A DNA stretch of 64,000 bases, taken from positions 110,215 to 174,214 of the forward strand of contig UBXM01000010.1 in assembly GCA_900469445.1 (NCBI GenBank), given 5' to 3'. Positions 23,040 to 32,634 of the stretch are shown one piece after another. Each line of letters begins with the position of its first letter. Positions within the stretch are counted from its first letter, which is position 1. Under the pieces are notes generated by a model. It did no database searches, had not been told where the DNA came from, and saw nothing but the letters and a program-made list of their open reading frames with translations. Made by a program: the position numbers and the translations under genes. The DNA comes from Hyphomicrobiales bacterium. GTDB lineage: Bacteria > Pseudomonadota > Alphaproteobacteria > Rhizobiales > Rhizobiaceae.

Positions 23040-24257
23040 ATGAAGCTCGAAGGTCTGGACGTTGCGATTGCCGGCGCGGGTATCGGCGGGCTGTCGCTTG
23101 CCACGATGCTGGCGCGGCGTGGCGCAAAGGTGGTGATCTATGACCAGATGGCGGCCCCGCAACCGATCGGTTCAGGCTTCGTGCTGCAGCCGACGGGTCT
23201 CGCCATTCTCGAAAAAATGGGACTGCATGACGCGATTGCGGCACGCGGGCAGGTGATCACCCGTATGCACGGGGCTCTGGCGACGGGCGGATCGTCCAAG
23301 CAGGGCCAGATGGGCAAATCGGGCAAGACGGTGCTGGAAATCAGCTATCCGGGGGATGGTCACGGTATCGCCGTTCAGCGCGTGGCGCTGTTCGATCTTC
23401 TGCTATCCTCGGCGATCTCTGCCGGCGTGCGTTTTGAAACGGGCGCAAGAGTGACCGGGATCATCGAAGGCGGCAGACCGGCACTGGCGCTCGATGGCGG
23501 CCGTGCGACGCCTTCGGCCGATCTCGTTGTCGATGCGATGGGCGCCAGCTCTCCGATCGGTCACGTCCCGGCAAGGGAGCTGGGTTACGGCGCTCTGTGG
23601 GCGACCGTGCCTTGGCCGGAAAACGGGCCGTTTCATCCCCACGAGCTGGAACAGCGTTACGAGCGGGCGAGTCATATGGCCGGCGTCCTGCCGGTCGGCA
23701 CCGCACGGGATGGTGCGGCACCGATGGCGACATTCTTCTGGAGCCTGCGCAACCGCGATATCGAGGAATGGCGCAAGGCCGGCCGCGAGGCATGGATCGA
23801 GAGGGTGGCCGCGCTCTGGCCGGAAGCCGCACCGCTTGCGCAGATCGCCGAGCCCGTACATGCCCGCTACCGTCACCACACACGAAAACCGGTTGCCGGG
23901 CGCGGGGTGATCCGTATCGGTGACGCCTGGCATGCGACAAGCCCGCAGCTCGGGCAGGGCGCCAATATGGCGATGATCGATGCGGCCTCGCTGCTTCTGG
24001 CCCTGACCCGAACCACCTCGGTGGAGGAGGCCTTCGCACTACATCTGCGCCAGCGCGCGCCGCATGTCTGGCTCTATCAGACGCTCAGCCTGGTGCTGAC
24101 GCCTTTCTATCAGTCGGATAGTCGTATCCTGCCGGCCATGCGCGACATTGCCATCGGGCCGACGACGCGGATGCCGTTTGTCCGGCAACTCGTCAGCCGC
24201 TTGGTCACGGGCGACTTCATGAGCCCGATCAAGCGGATCGGGCTCGATGATCTCTGA
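23040..24257 (+). CDS. FAD-dependent aromatic-ring-type monooxygenase
   Basis: A 405-residue class A flavoprotein monooxygenase. The dinucleotide loop VAGAGIGGLSLATML at the N-terminus, the second NADPH/FAD motif DLVVDAMGASS and the GDAWHATSPQLGQGANMAMID ribityl-binding block are all present. Family members hydroxylate phenolics, quinone precursors or similar rings; the substrate is not evident. The gene begins 30 bases after mazG and ends ten bases from a convergent phosphoesterase gene. Confidence 0.85.
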   Translation: MKLEGLDVAIAGAGIGGLSLATMLARRGAKVVIYDQMAAPQPIGSGFVLQPTGLAILEKMGLHDAIAARGQVITRMHGALATGGSSKQGQMGKSGKTVLEISYPGDGHGIAVQRVALFDLLLSSAISAGVRFETGARVTGIIEGGRPALALDGGRATPSADLVVDAMGASSPIGHVPARELGYGALWATVPWPENGPFHPHELEQRYERASHMAGVLPVGTARDGAAPMATFFWSLRNRDIEEWRKAGREAWIERVAALWPEAAPLAQIAEPVHARYRHHTRKPVAGRGVIRIGDAWHATSPQLGQGANMAMIDAASLLLALTRTTSVEEAFALHLRQRAPHVWLYQTLSLVLTPFYQSDSRILPAMRDIAIGPTTRMPFVRQLVSRLVTGDFMSPIKRIGLDDL

Positions 24258-24266
24258 GGCAAACGT

Positions 24267-25382
24267 TCAGGCCGGGCGCAGCGTGATGACCGTCAGCTCC
24301 GACGGAACGCCGAGCCTGAGCGCGAAGCCGATCCACAGCGCCGTGCCATTGTTGACATAGAGCTGCATGTCGCCGACGTCATAACGGCCCGATACGAAGC
24401 CGTTGTTGAAACGCGCGACCAGCCGATCGAAGCCCAGGATCATGCCGCCATGGGTATGGCCGGAAAGCTGCAGGTCCGCGCCTGATTCCGCCGCCAGTCG
24501 GGCATTGCGCGGCTGATGGTCCAGCAGGATCACTGGTGCTTCCGGCGGCGCGCCGGCGAGCGCTTTTGCCAGATCCGGCCCTTCCAGGCCAAAACGGGTG
24601 GCGTTGATGTCGTTGATGCCCGCCAGCGTCAGCTTGGCATCGCCGCGCGACAGCACGACATGGCCGTTGGAGATGGTTTTCAGCCCGAGGTCCTGATATT
24701 TCTGCATCCAGCCATCATGGCCGAAGTAATATTCGTGATTGCCGGGAATGGTGTAGACGCCATCGCCGGCCCTCAGCTCTGCCAGTGGCGCGACATCGAG
24801 CTCGCGAGCCTGCAGGTCGCCATCGATCAGGTCGCCGGTGATGACGATCAGGTCGGCATTCTGGGCATTGGCCTTGGCGACGGTCTCTTCGACCCAGGGC
24901 GCCTGGAAGAGGCGGCTGATGTGAAGATCGGTCAGCTGGATCATCCGGTAGCCATCGAATTCAGCCGGCAGGTCGCGGATCCTGATCTCGACTTGCTTGA
25001 CGGGTGGAATGCGGATCGCCTGGCTGACGGCAAAAGCCGCGAGCGACATGGTGACGGCGCCGACGCCATAACGCAGCCAGGGCGCGATCCGCACGCGGCG
25101 TCGCTTCACAGCCGCGATCACCAGTGCGCCGATATCGAGCACCAACTGGAAAACGGCGGTGAGCAGGACGAAACCTGCCATCCAGTTCACCACGATCATC
25201 GCCACCCTTGGCACTTCCGGCGAGAACATCGTGCCGAAGGCCAGCAGGCTGATCAGGCTGTGCTGGAAGACCACCATCAGGATGACGGCGAGAAAGCCCT
25301 TCAGCCAGTTGGGCCAGGGCAGGGGATAGATGAAACGGGCGACAACATAGAGGCAGAGAAGGGCTTTGAAGAGATGAAACAA
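24267..25382 (-). CDS. Membrane metallophosphoesterase
   Basis: A 371-residue protein with several N-terminal membrane segments (about residues 1-125) and a calcineurin-like phosphoesterase domain. Metal-binding motifs are visible in order: LTDLHISR, VITGDLIDGD, PGNHEYYFG and LSGHTHGGM. This is the YkuE/YaeI layout, whose members hydrolyse phospholipid head groups or UDP-sugars at the membrane. The exact substrate is unknown. Confidence 0.88.
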   Translation of the reverse strand: MFHLFKALLCLYVVARFIYPLPWPNWLKGFLAVILMVVFQHSLISLLAFGTMFSPEVPRVAMIVVNWMAGFVLLTAVFQLVLDIGALVIAAVKRRRVRIAPWLRYGVGAVTMSLAAFAVSQAIRIPPVKQVEIRIRDLPAEFDGYRMIQLTDLHISRLFQAPWVEETVAKANAQNADLIVITGDLIDGDLQARELDVAPLAELRAGDGVYTIPGNHEYYFGHDGWMQKYQDLGLKTISNGHVVLSRGDAKLTLAGINDINATRFGLEGPDLAKALAGAPPEAPVILLDHQPRNARLAAESGADLQLSGHTHGGMILGFDRLVARFNNGFVSGRYDVGDMQLYVNNGTALWIGFALRLGVPSELTVITLRPA

Positions 25383-25512
25383 GGCGGAATGCTCTGAGGC
25401 TCGGGATAGGGAGACCTCTCTTCTGCGAGTTCGCCGCCGAACTCAACTGCCCAACCCAGACGGCTGACGCGATTTTGATCGCGGCGGGATCAGCCGGATA
25501 TGCCCGCCCGCG

Positions 25513-25746
25513 TCAGTCCCGCTTGATCGTCATCAGCAGGTCCCACATGTCCGCGCCGGTTTCAAATACGGCCGCATTGGCGGCGAAACCCTGCTCGGCG
25601 GTCATCACATCGATCATCTCGCTTGCCGGATCGACATCATAACCGGGTGTGCTGGTGTTGGCGATGTTCTGGGCGGCCGTATTCAATCGCTGGGATTGCG
25701 TCTGCATGCCGCTTACGGAAATACTCATTGCCGCCGAAATCGTCAT
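25513..25746 (-). CDS. Miniature flagellar rod/hook-like protein
   Basis: A 77-residue protein that looks like the two ends of a flagellar axial protein joined directly. Residues about 5-36 (ISVSGMQTQSQRLNTAAQNI then ANTSTPGYD) match the N-terminal helix and motif of FlgB/FlgC/FlgG. Residues about 44-77 (MTAEQGFAANAAVFET then MWDLLMTIKRD) match the C-terminal helix. The normal central beta domain is missing. The start at 25746 has AAAGGCAG upstream. It is far from any flagellar gene here; whether it enters the basal body is unknown. Confidence 0.75.
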   Translation of the reverse strand: MTISAAMSISVSGMQTQSQRLNTAAQNIANTSTPGYDVDPASEMIDVMTAEQGFAANAAVFETGADMWDLLMTIKRD

Positions 25747-26004
25747 TATACTGCCTTTCGTCATCTGGCCGGAGCTTATGCGGGGCAGGTGCCAAGGAAG
25801 GGTGAAAAAGGACGGTTAAGCGCCATCCTCAAGTCCCTGTACGCCTGTGCCAATCAGGGACATTGCTCCGAAACGCGGGTCAGTGCGGCTGACGTGCAAA
25901 CGCGTCGGGTCCGCATTATGGCCGCATTCCTATCCAAAACACCGAAAATATACCGATCCGATCGCCTTCGCCGATCGATGAGAAAACCGGCCCAAGTGTC
26001 AGAT

Positions 26005-26020
26005 TTAGGGATTGCCCTAA
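26005..26020. promoter_or_regulatory. Inverted repeat TTAGGG-ATTG-CCCTAA
   Basis: A perfect 6-bp inverted repeat with a four-base spacer, 65-80 bases upstream of the OpgC-like start. It may be a DNA-binding dyad or a small RNA hairpin; which one is not clear from sequence. Confidence 0.4.
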
Positions 26021-26039
26021 TATCGTCAGGGCTTATGTC

Positions 26040-26058
26040 GATATTGCACTGCAATATC
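26040..26058. promoter_or_regulatory. 19-bp perfect palindrome, probable operator
   Basis: GATATTGCACTGCAATATC is symmetric around a single central base and lies 26 bases before the ATG at 26085. Its length and symmetry fit a dimeric TetR- or LuxR-type repressor/activator site. No cognate regulator gene lies next to it. Confidence 0.5.
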
Positions 26059-26084
26059 TCTGATGCCGGCTGAAGGAGCAGTTC

Positions 26085-27293
26085 ATGGCGGGTAACGCAG
26101 CAATTCCGAGGATTATCGGCATCGACCTGACCCGATCGGTCGCCATTTTTTTCGCGATGCTCAGCCATGTCTGGGTCGTCACCAATATGGACAATTTCTG
26201 GAGCGGCCCGTCGGCGGATTTCCTGCGTGCCTTGATGGCGCTGGCGACGCCAACCTTCATCCTGCTGTTCGGCACGATGCTGGAGATCGTCTATCGGCCG
26301 AGATTCGTTGCCGGTGAACAGGGGCGGGTTGCCGTGCGATTGTTTTCCCGGGCGATCCAGTGCTGGCTTCTCTACTGCGTGTCGGTCGTCGTGCTTTATC
26401 TAGTGGCGGACGGTTATTCGCTGAAATTCTCGGTCGCGACGATGATGTTGCTCGGTGTCACGCCGTTCACCGATATCCTCAAATTTTATGCCGTCGTGCT
26501 TTTCCTTGCGCCGATCCTGCTCTGGCTGCGCAACAGGGTCGGACTTCTGCCGCTCGTCGTCGCGGCTCTCGTCGTCCACGCCGCTCACCCGGTCATTCGC
26601 GGGCTGCCGAGCCCCCTCGACTTCAATATGGGCATGTATGCCGAACGGGTGGTGACGTTCCTGTTCGGCGTCGGAGACGCCAAGCTCGGAGGGCCGTCGA
26701 TCCTGCACGGAACAAGCCTGATCATTGCCGGAATGGCATTCGGCCGCCTGATTGCGGGCGACAGGACCGCCGGTGCCGCGAAACAGACTGTCGGAATCGT
26801 CACCAGAGCGTCCTACCTTCTGGCGGCATCCGTCGCCGTGCTGGCGCTCGGAATCCTGTTCTATGATGAAAAATCACTGGCAGAACTCGGCGACATGTCG
26901 CTGCGCATGGATAGCGACCCGCTTTATTTCGGCGCCGGTCTCAGCGGGGCGATCGCGCTGACCAGTCTTGCGGTTCTATTAACCCAAGGCCTGTCGCCGG
27001 AGACAAAACAGCGGCTTGAAAAGCCAGTCTTTTTTGGGCGCACCAGTCTCTTCACCTTCGCTTTCGGCAATATGATCCTCTACGGCTGGCCGGCTACCCC
27101 GGCTGCGTTCGGTTCCGCCGTATTCCAGGCAGTGCTGATCAGCATCACGATCACGGCGCTGAGCTATCTGTTCGACCGGGAAGTACGCCGGGGTGGCGCG
27201 CTCGCCTTCATCGTCAAATGGCTGCAGGCGAAGATCACGTCTTTCGTGAACGCGGTATTTGTGTTGGGAACACCAAGGGCCAAACAGGCTTGA
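26085..27293 (+). CDS. OpgC-like / acyltransferase-type membrane protein
   Basis: A 402-residue polytopic membrane protein with about ten hydrophobic segments. The first segment with IIGIDLTRSVAIFFAMLSHV (Asp, Arg and His) resembles the acyltransferase-3/OpgC/DUF1624 superfamily, which transfers acyl or succinyl groups across the membrane to glycans. The acceptor is unknown. GAAGGAGC precedes the ATG. The two palindromes just upstream suggest regulated expression. It could also be a distant relative of unknown activity. Confidence 0.65.
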   Translation: MAGNAAIPRIIGIDLTRSVAIFFAMLSHVWVVTNMDNFWSGPSADFLRALMALATPTFILLFGTMLEIVYRPRFVAGEQGRVAVRLFSRAIQCWLLYCVSVVVLYLVADGYSLKFSVATMMLLGVTPFTDILKFYAVVLFLAPILLWLRNRVGLLPLVVAALVVHAAHPVIRGLPSPLDFNMGMYAERVVTFLFGVGDAKLGGPSILHGTSLIIAGMAFGRLIAGDRTAGAAKQTVGIVTRASYLLAASVAVLALGILFYDEKSLAELGDMSLRMDSDPLYFGAGLSGAIALTSLAVLLTQGLSPETKQRLEKPVFFGRTSLFTFAFGNMILYGWPATPAAFGSAVFQAVLISITITALSYLFDREVRRGGALAFIVKWLQAKITSFVNAVFVLGTPRAKQA

Positions 27294-27303
27294 TTTGTCT
27301 GCC

Positions 27304-27561
27304 TCAGGCCGCCTTCAGCTTCCTGAGCAGATTTTCCAGTTCCTTCGATTCCGGCAAGGGCGTCGGGGGGCCGGATTTCAGGTTGGTGCGATCAGCCAGA
27401 TCGAACTGGTACCAGTCGACTAGGCCGGAGGCGATGTTCTCGGCTTTGGCACTGGTCTTGTCGACGCCGTTCTCTTCGCACCAGGCATCCAGAAACTTTT
27501 CGAGTAGTTCGAGATCGTCCGAAGCCAGGGCGACATGGGATGAGATATCTTCCCGAAACAT
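27304..27561 (-). CDS. Small conserved hypothetical protein
   Basis: An 85-residue acidic, probably helical protein starting MFREDISSHVALASDDLELL, with no signal peptide, membrane segment or cysteine pattern of note (a single Cys). Codon use matches the neighbours and it ends 11 bases past the convergent OpgC-like gene. I do not recognise a family. Confidence 0.6.
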   Translation of the reverse strand: MFREDISSHVALASDDLELLEKFLDAWCEENGVDKTSAKAENIASGLVDWYQFDLADRTNLKSGPPTPLPESKELENLLRKLKAA

Positions 27562-27690
27562 TGTGTCCTCACATGCATCTCACGTTGTTCATCGCTTGCG
27601 CGATTTCAAACGGTCTTGGGGCATGAACGCGGAAGAGGCGAAAAAGTTCAACGGGATAGAAGCGCGCCGTCAGGGGAAGTTCTGCCGATA

Positions 27691-27718
27691 TGAAAAAGGG
27701 CGGCAATGCCGCCCTTCT
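27691..27718 (-). terminator. Rho-independent terminator of the gcv operon
   Basis: On the minus strand a 9-bp stem AAGGGCGGC/GCCGCCCTT with an ATT loop is followed by a run of five T. It lies 30 bases after the gcvP stop codon, where the gcvTHP transcript should end. Confidence 0.85.
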
Positions 27719-27745
27719 CGATTTCGATGTCTGCAATGACGCCGA

Positions 27746-30610
27746 TTACTCGGCGGCTTCCGCGTAGTCTTCCAGCGGAGGGCAGGAGCAGACGAGGTTG
27801 CGGTCGCCATAAACGTTGTCGATACGGTTGACCGACGACCAGTATTTGTCGACGCGGAACGAGCCGGGCGGGAAGCAGGCCTGTTCTCTGGAGTAGGGAC
27901 GATCCCACTCGCCGACGAGGTCTTCCACAGTATGCGGAGCGTTCTTCAGCGGGTTGTTCAGCTTGTCGGCACGACCTTCCTCGATATCGCGGGCTTCCTC
28001 GCGGATCGCCAGCATCGCTTCGCAGAAGCGGTCGAGTTCGGCTTTGGTCTCGCTCTCCGTCGGCTCGATCATCAGCGTGCCGGCAACCGGCCAGCTCATG
28101 GTCGGGGCATGGAAACCGCAGTCGATCAGGCGCTTGGCCACATCGTCCACGGTCACGCCGGCAGAGGCGTTGAGCGGGCGGGTGTCGATGATGCATTCAT
28201 GCGCCACGCGGCCGGTTTCCGACTTGTAGAGCACGTCATAAGCACCCTTGAGGCGGGCCGCGATATAGTTTGCGTTGAGGATCGCCACCTTGGTTGCCTG
28301 CATCAGGCCTTCGCCGCCCATCATCAGGCAGTAGGACCAGGAGATCGGCAGGATAGACGGCGAGCCGAACGGGGCAGCCGAGACCGCACCTTCGCGCCCG
28401 TCGCTTGCGACATGACCCGGCAGATAGGGTGCCAGATGCGCCTTGACGCCGATCGGGCCCATGCCGGGACCGCCGCCGCCATGCGGGATGCAGAAGGTCT
28501 TGTGCAGGTTCAAGTGCGACACGTCGGAGCCGATATCGCCGGGGCGGGCGAGGCCGACCATGGCGTTCATGTTGGCGCCGTCGAGATAGACCTGACCACC
28601 ATGCTTGTGGGTGATGTCGCAGATTTCCTTGACCGTTTCCTCGAACACGCCATGCGTGGACGGGTAGGTGATCATGCAGCAGGAGAGGTTTGCGGCATGT
28701 TCTTCGGCCTTCAAGCGGAAATCGTCGAGATCGATATCGCCGTTGTCGCGAACCTTGACGACCACGACCTTCATGCCGACCATCTGTGCAGAGGCCGGGT
28801 TGGTGCCATGGGCGGAGGTCGGGATCAGGCAGACATTGCGATGCGTGTCGCCATTGGCAATGTGGTAGTTGCGGATGGTCAGAAGACCCGCATATTCACC
28901 CTGCGCGCCCGAGTTGGGCTGCATGGAGAAAGCGTCGTAACCGGTAACCTGGCAGAGCTTTTCCGACAGGTCGTCGATCATTTCCTTGTAGCCGAGCGCC
29001 TGGTCGACGGGAACGAACGGATGGATATCCGAAAATTCCGGCCAGGTGATCGGCAGCATTTCCGCTGTCGCATTGAGTTTCATCGTGCAGGAGCCGAGCG
29101 GAATCATCGCACGGTCGAGCGCGAGGTCACGGTCCGACAGGCGACGGATGTAGCGGGTCATCTCGCTTTCGGCGCGGTTCATGTGGAAGATCGGATGGGT
29201 CATGTAATCCGATTTTCTGAGCAGCGCGTTCGGCAGACGGTATTCGACTTCGAAATCCGAAACCTTGAAATTGCCACCGAATGCGCGCCAGACGGCTTCC
29301 AGTGTCACCGGTCGGGTACGCTCGTCGAGCGACATGCCGATCTTCGTCTCGCCGACCTTGCGCAGGTTGACGCCCTCCGCCACCGCTGCGCGCAAAATCA
29401 GGCCCTGCATGTGGCCGACTTCGACAGTGATCGTGTCGAAGAACGTGTCCGGCTCGATTTTGTAGCCGAGCTTTTCCAGGCCCTTGGCCATCAGCACGGC
29501 CTTCTTGTGGACCTGCTGGGCGATGGCCTTCAGGCCCTGCGGGCCGTGGAAAACGCCGTACATCGAGGCCATGACGGCGAGCAGAACCTGCGCGGTGCAG
29601 ATGTTCGACGTCGCCTTCTCGCGGCGGATATGCTGTTCGCGGGTCTGCAGCGACAGGCGATAGGCGCGGTTGCCGCGGGCATCGACCGAAACACCGACAA
29701 GACGGCCGGGCATGGCGCGCTTGTGGGCATCCTTGACGGCCATGTAGGCTGCGTGCGGACCGCCGTAACCGACCGGAACGCCGAAGCGCTGCGAGGAGCC
29801 GATGGCTATATCCGCCCCCATTTCACCCGGAGACTTCAAAAGTGTCAGCGCCAGAAGATCAGCGGCGACGGCAGCCAGTGCGCCGGTCTGGTGCAGGCGG
29901 GAGATCAGGCCGGTGAAGTCACGCACTTCGCCGTGGGTGCCCGGATACTGGAAGATCGCGCCGAACACGTCGACCGGGTCGAGATCGGTCATCGGGTCGC
30001 CGATGATGACGCTCCAGCCGAGCGGTGCGGCACGGGTTTCGATCAGGGCAATGGTCTGCGGATGGCAGGCCTTGTCGACGAAAAAGGCGGTTGCCTTGGT
30101 CTTCGCCTGGCGCTGGCAGAGCGCCATGGCTTCGGCGGCAGCCGTGGCTTCATCGAGCAATGAGGCATTGGCGACGTCGAGACCGGTGAGGTCGGCGATC
30201 ATTGTCTGGAAGTTCAAGAGCGCTTCGAGACGGCCCTGGCTGATTTCCGGCTGGTAGGGCGTATAGGCCGTGTACCAGGCCGGGTTTTCCAGAATGTTGC
30301 GCTGGATGACCGGCGGCGTGACCGTGCCGTAATAGCCCTGGCCGATCAGCGAGGTCAGGACCTGGTTCTTGTTGGCGGTTTCGCGCAGCTTGTCGAGCGC
30401 TTCGCGTTCGGAAAGTGCTGCACCCCAGGCAAGCGGAGCCTGCTGGCGGATCGAGGAAGGCACGGTGGCATCGATCAGCGCATCGAGCGACTTGTAACCG
30501 ATGACCTTCAGCATTTCGGTCATCTCAGCCGGGGAAGGGCCGATATGACGCCGATTGGCGAAGTCATACGGATTGTAGTCGGTGAAATGGAAATCGGTGT
30601 TTTCGCTCAT
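27746..30610 (-). CDS. gcvP: Glycine dehydrogenase (P protein)
   Basis: A 954-residue single-chain P protein of the glycine cleavage system. It decarboxylates glycine with PLP and passes the aminomethyl group to the lipoyl arm of GcvH. Both homologous halves are present, and the PLP lysine sits in [17 protein letters not shown] in the C-terminal half. Length is standard for the fused form. Its start overlaps the gcvH stop by four bases. Controlled by the glycine riboswitch upstream of gcvT. Confidence 0.98.
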   Translation of the reverse strand: MSENTDFHFTDYNPYDFANRRHIGPSPAEMTEMLKVIGYKSLDALIDATVPSSIRQQAPLAWGAALSEREALDKLRETANKNQVLTSLIGQGYYGTVTPPVIQRNILENPAWYTAYTPYQPEISQGRLEALLNFQTMIADLTGLDVANASLLDEATAAAEAMALCQRQAKTKATAFFVDKACHPQTIALIETRAAPLGWSVIIGDPMTDLDPVDVFGAIFQYPGTHGEVRDFTGLISRLHQTGALAAVAADLLALTLLKSPGEMGADIAIGSSQRFGVPVGYGGPHAAYMAVKDAHKRAMPGRLVGVSVDARGNRAYRLSLQTREQHIRREKATSNICTAQVLLAVMASMYGVFHGPQGLKAIAQQVHKKAVLMAKGLEKLGYKIEPDTFFDTITVEVGHMQGLILRAAVAEGVNLRKVGETKIGMSLDERTRPVTLEAVWRAFGGNFKVSDFEVEYRLPNALLRKSDYMTHPIFHMNRAESEMTRYIRRLSDRDLALDRAMIPLGSCTMKLNATAEMLPITWPEFSDIHPFVPVDQALGYKEMIDDLSEKLCQVTGYDAFSMQPNSGAQGEYAGLLTIRNYHIANGDTHRNVCLIPTSAHGTNPASAQMVGMKVVVVKVRDNGDIDLDDFRLKAEEHAANLSCCMITYPSTHGVFEETVKEICDITHKHGGQVYLDGANMNAMVGLARPGDIGSDVSHLNLHKTFCIPHGGGGPGMGPIGVKAHLAPYLPGHVASDGREGAVSAAPFGSPSILPISWSYCLMMGGEGLMQATKVAILNANYIAARLKGAYDVLYKSETGRVAHECIIDTRPLNASAGVTVDDVAKRLIDCGFHAPTMSWPVAGTLMIEPTESETKAELDRFCEAMLAIREEARDIEEGRADKLNNPLKNAPHTVEDLVGEWDRPYSREQACFPPGSFRVDKYWSSVNRIDNVYGDRNLVCSCPPLEDYAEAAE

Positions 30611-30969
30611 CCGATCAGGTCCTTGTAGGCAGATTCGTCCATCAGGCCATCAACGTCGGAGACGTTCTTCAGCTTCAGCTTGAAGAACCATGCGGCGCCC
30701 TGCGGATCGGAATTGACGAGCGACGGGTCGTCGACGATCGCCTGGTTGATTTCGGTGACTTCGCCATCGAGCGGAGAATAGACGTCCGAGGCGGCCTTGA
30801 CGCTTTCGACGGTGGCGGCATTGCCGTCCTTGGTGAGTTCGCTGCCGACTTCCGGAAGCTCGACGAAAACGAGGTCGCCAAGCTGATCGGCGGCGTGCTG
30901 GGTGATGCCAACGGTGGCAACATCGCCCTCAAGCTTCAGCCATTCGTGTTCAGCGGTGAATTTCAACAT
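30607..30969 (-). CDS. gcvH: Glycine cleavage system H protein
   Basis: A 120-residue lipoyl carrier protein. The lipoylated lysine lies in [19 protein letters not shown], and [13 protein letters not shown] is the usual N-terminus. The start at 30969 is preceded by GAGGACC; the open frame further upstream belongs to a repeat and is not coding. It is separated from gcvT by 254 bases holding a large inverted repeat. LipB (45.8 kb) supplies octanoyl groups for such proteins. Confidence 0.98.
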   Translation of the reverse strand: MLKFTAEHEWLKLEGDVATVGITQHAADQLGDLVFVELPEVGSELTKDGNAATVESVKAASDVYSPLDGEVTEINQAIVDDPSLVNSDPQGAAWFFKLKLKNVSDVDGLMDESAYKDLIG

Positions 30970-31029
30970 GGGGAGGTCCTCTCTGGAAGGGAATGGGTGG
31001 TTGTTTTTGTATTTGTGGAGGGGGCAAGT

Positions 31030-31072
31030 CCCCCTCTGGCCTGCCGGCCATCTCCCCCACAAGGGGGGAGAA
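31030..31072. repeat. Left arm of 169-bp palindromic element
   Basis: A 43-base arm starting CCCCCTCTGGCCTGCCGGCC that is repeated exactly in inverted form at 31156-31198. It contains two smaller palindromes: GGCCTGCCGGCC and CTCCCCC-n-GGGGGAG. GC-rich elements of this kind, with CTGCCGGCCATCTCCCCC-like cores, are scattered between genes in Rhizobiales genomes. Confidence 0.85.
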
Positions 31073-31155
31073 AAATCGTGGCAATCCCTGGTATCCGATC
31101 GAAGCGTTGCATCGGTTGCGAGGTTGCGTGTCGTACACGGTGATGGCCGCTGGTC

Positions 31156-31198
31156 TTCTCCCCCCTTGTGGGGGAGATGGCCGGCAGGCCAGAGGGGG
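31156..31198. repeat. Right arm of 169-bp palindromic element
   Basis: Exact reverse complement of 31030-31072 over 43 bases, with 83 bases between the arms. In the gcvT-gcvH-gcvP mRNA it would fold into one very long hairpin ahead of gcvH. It ends 26 bases beyond the gcvT stop. Confidence 0.85.
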
Positions 31199-31223
31199 TA
31201 TCAACCGGCACGACCATCATGGC

Positions 31224-32360
31224 TTACCGCTTGTATGTCGGCGTAATGAACGGCAGCGCGGCCACAGTCATGGCCAGAAACTTTCCGCGCACCTCGGCGT
31301 AAACCGTCGTGCCGGCAGCGGCGTGCGAAACCGGCAGGTAGCCCATGGCGACCGGGCCCTCGACGCTCGGGCCGAATGTGCCGGATGTGACTTCGCCGAG
31401 TTCGGTCTTGCCTTCCGCATCGCCGAACAGCTTGGCATGCGAACGAACCGGCGCCTTGCCTTCCGGCTTCAGGCCGACGCGGCGGCGGGTGGTGCCGTTG
31501 GCGAGTTCGCCAAGAATGCGTTCTGCGCCCGGAAAACCGCCTTCGCGGTCGCCGCCGGCCTTGCGGGCCTTCTGCAGCGCCCATTCGAGCGAGGCTTCGA
31601 TCGGCGAGGTGGTAGTGTCGATGTCGTTTCCGTAGAGACACAGGCCAGCTTCTAGGCGCAGACTGTCACGCGCGCCGAGGCCGATGGCTTCGCAGTCCGG
31701 GTGTTCCAGCAGAGCCTTGGCGACGTCGACGGCATGGGCTTCCGGTACGGAGATCTCAAAGCCGTCTTCGCCGGAATAACCGGAGCGGGAGATGATGCAG
31801 GGCACGTCGTGAAGCGGCACTTCGCGCACGTCCATGAACTTCATGGCCGATACGCCGGCCCAGAGTTCGGCGAGAACCGCCTGGGCACGGGGGCCCTGAA
31901 GGGCGATCAGCGCACGGTCTTCCAGAAGCGTGACGTCGCAATCGGCAAGGTTTGCCTTCATATGGGCGACGTCGGCATCCTTGCAGGCGGCGTTGACGAC
32001 GACGAGGAGATGATCGCCGCGATTGGTAATCATCAGATCGTCAAGGATGCCGCCATTTGCATCGGTGAAAAAGCCGTAACGCTGGCGGCCTTCCTTCAGG
32101 CCCAGAATGTCGACCGGAACGAGCTTTTCGAGTGCGAGCGCCGCATCGGCATATTCGCCCGATTTCGCCTTCACGATCACCTGGCCCATATGGGATACGT
32201 CGAACAGGCCAGCCTCTGCGCGGGTGTGAAGGTGCTCCTTCATCACGCCGAGCGGATATTGCACCGGCATGTCATAACCGGCGAAAGGCACCATTTTTGC
32301 GCCGAGCGAAAGATGCAATGCGTGGAGCGGGGTAGTGCGGAGAACTGCTTGATCGTCCAA
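31224..32360 (-). CDS. gcvT: Aminomethyltransferase (T protein)
   Basis: A 378-residue T protein that moves the methylene group from GcvH to tetrahydrofolate and releases ammonia. TTPLHALHLSLGAKMVPFAG, DVSHMGQ and SGYSGEDGFEI are family marks. The start is a TTG at 32360: GGAGG stands six bases upstream (32367-32371) and homologues begin at this point. An upstream GTG-type frame opening is not credible because it lies in the riboswitch leader. First gene of the operon. Confidence 0.97.
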   Translation of the reverse strand: MDDQAVLRTTPLHALHLSLGAKMVPFAGYDMPVQYPLGVMKEHLHTRAEAGLFDVSHMGQVIVKAKSGEYADAALALEKLVPVDILGLKEGRQRYGFFTDANGGILDDLMITNRGDHLLVVVNAACKDADVAHMKANLADCDVTLLEDRALIALQGPRAQAVLAELWAGVSAMKFMDVREVPLHDVPCIISRSGYSGEDGFEISVPEAHAVDVAKALLEHPDCEAIGLGARDSLRLEAGLCLYGNDIDTTTSPIEASLEWALQKARKAGGDREGGFPGAERILGELANGTTRRRVGLKPEGKAPVRSHAKLFGDAEGKTELGEVTSGTFGPSVEGPVAMGYLPVSHAAAGTTVYAEVRGKFLAMTVAALPFITPTYKR

Positions 32361-32460
32361 AAGACGCCTCCAGGTTTGGGCACGCCTGAAAACAGGTCGC
32401 ACGCCGGCTCAGATTAGGACACGGGTTTGCCCCAAAGGGTTTCCCTTGTCGGTTTCGAGC

Positions 32461-32630
32461 CCCCTCTGTCCCTTTCGCCTGAGATTGTTATCCCTTCGGC
32501 GAGCCTCCGAATAAAAACGGCTGCTACTCTCCAGAGTTCCTGCAGTCTACCCGTGGTCCTTTTGCCTGAGAGTTTCCGGGGCGGTTGCTCCTTCGGCACC
32601 GCATCAAAGCGGCTTCTCCCTACGGGTCGC
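32461..32630 (-). promoter_or_regulatory. Tandem glycine riboswitch
   Basis: Two glycine aptamers in series in the gcvT leader. The first (about 32548-32630) reads GGGAGA, then GCCGAAGGAGCAA, then CTCAGGCAAAAGGACCA. The second (about 32461-32547) reads CTGGAGAG, then GCCGAAGGGATAA, then CTCAGGCGAAAGGGACAG. These are the conserved gcvT-RNA blocks in the right order. Glycine binding turns on the cleavage operon in known cases. A short hairpin (AAGGG-AAA-CCCTT) downstream may be part of the expression platform. Confidence 0.96.
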
Positions 32631-32634
32631 GCTC

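Larger units (their letters stand above)
25747..26084. other. 338-base divergent intergenic region with two palindromes
   Basis: Lies between the rod-like gene (minus) and the OpgC-like gene (plus). It holds a 16-base hairpin at 26005-26020 and a perfect 19-base palindrome at 26040-26058, both on the OpgC-like side. No gene is convincing here. Confidence 0.6.

Noticed and set aside
27932..30163. A 743-codon open frame on the plus strand
   Set aside because: It lies fully antisense to gcvP, whose protein is unmistakable. High GC in the third codon position keeps the opposite frame open.
31072..31155. Coding sequence within the spacer of the gcv inverted repeat
   Set aside because: Frames across the repeat only translate its GC-rich arms and have no ribosome site.
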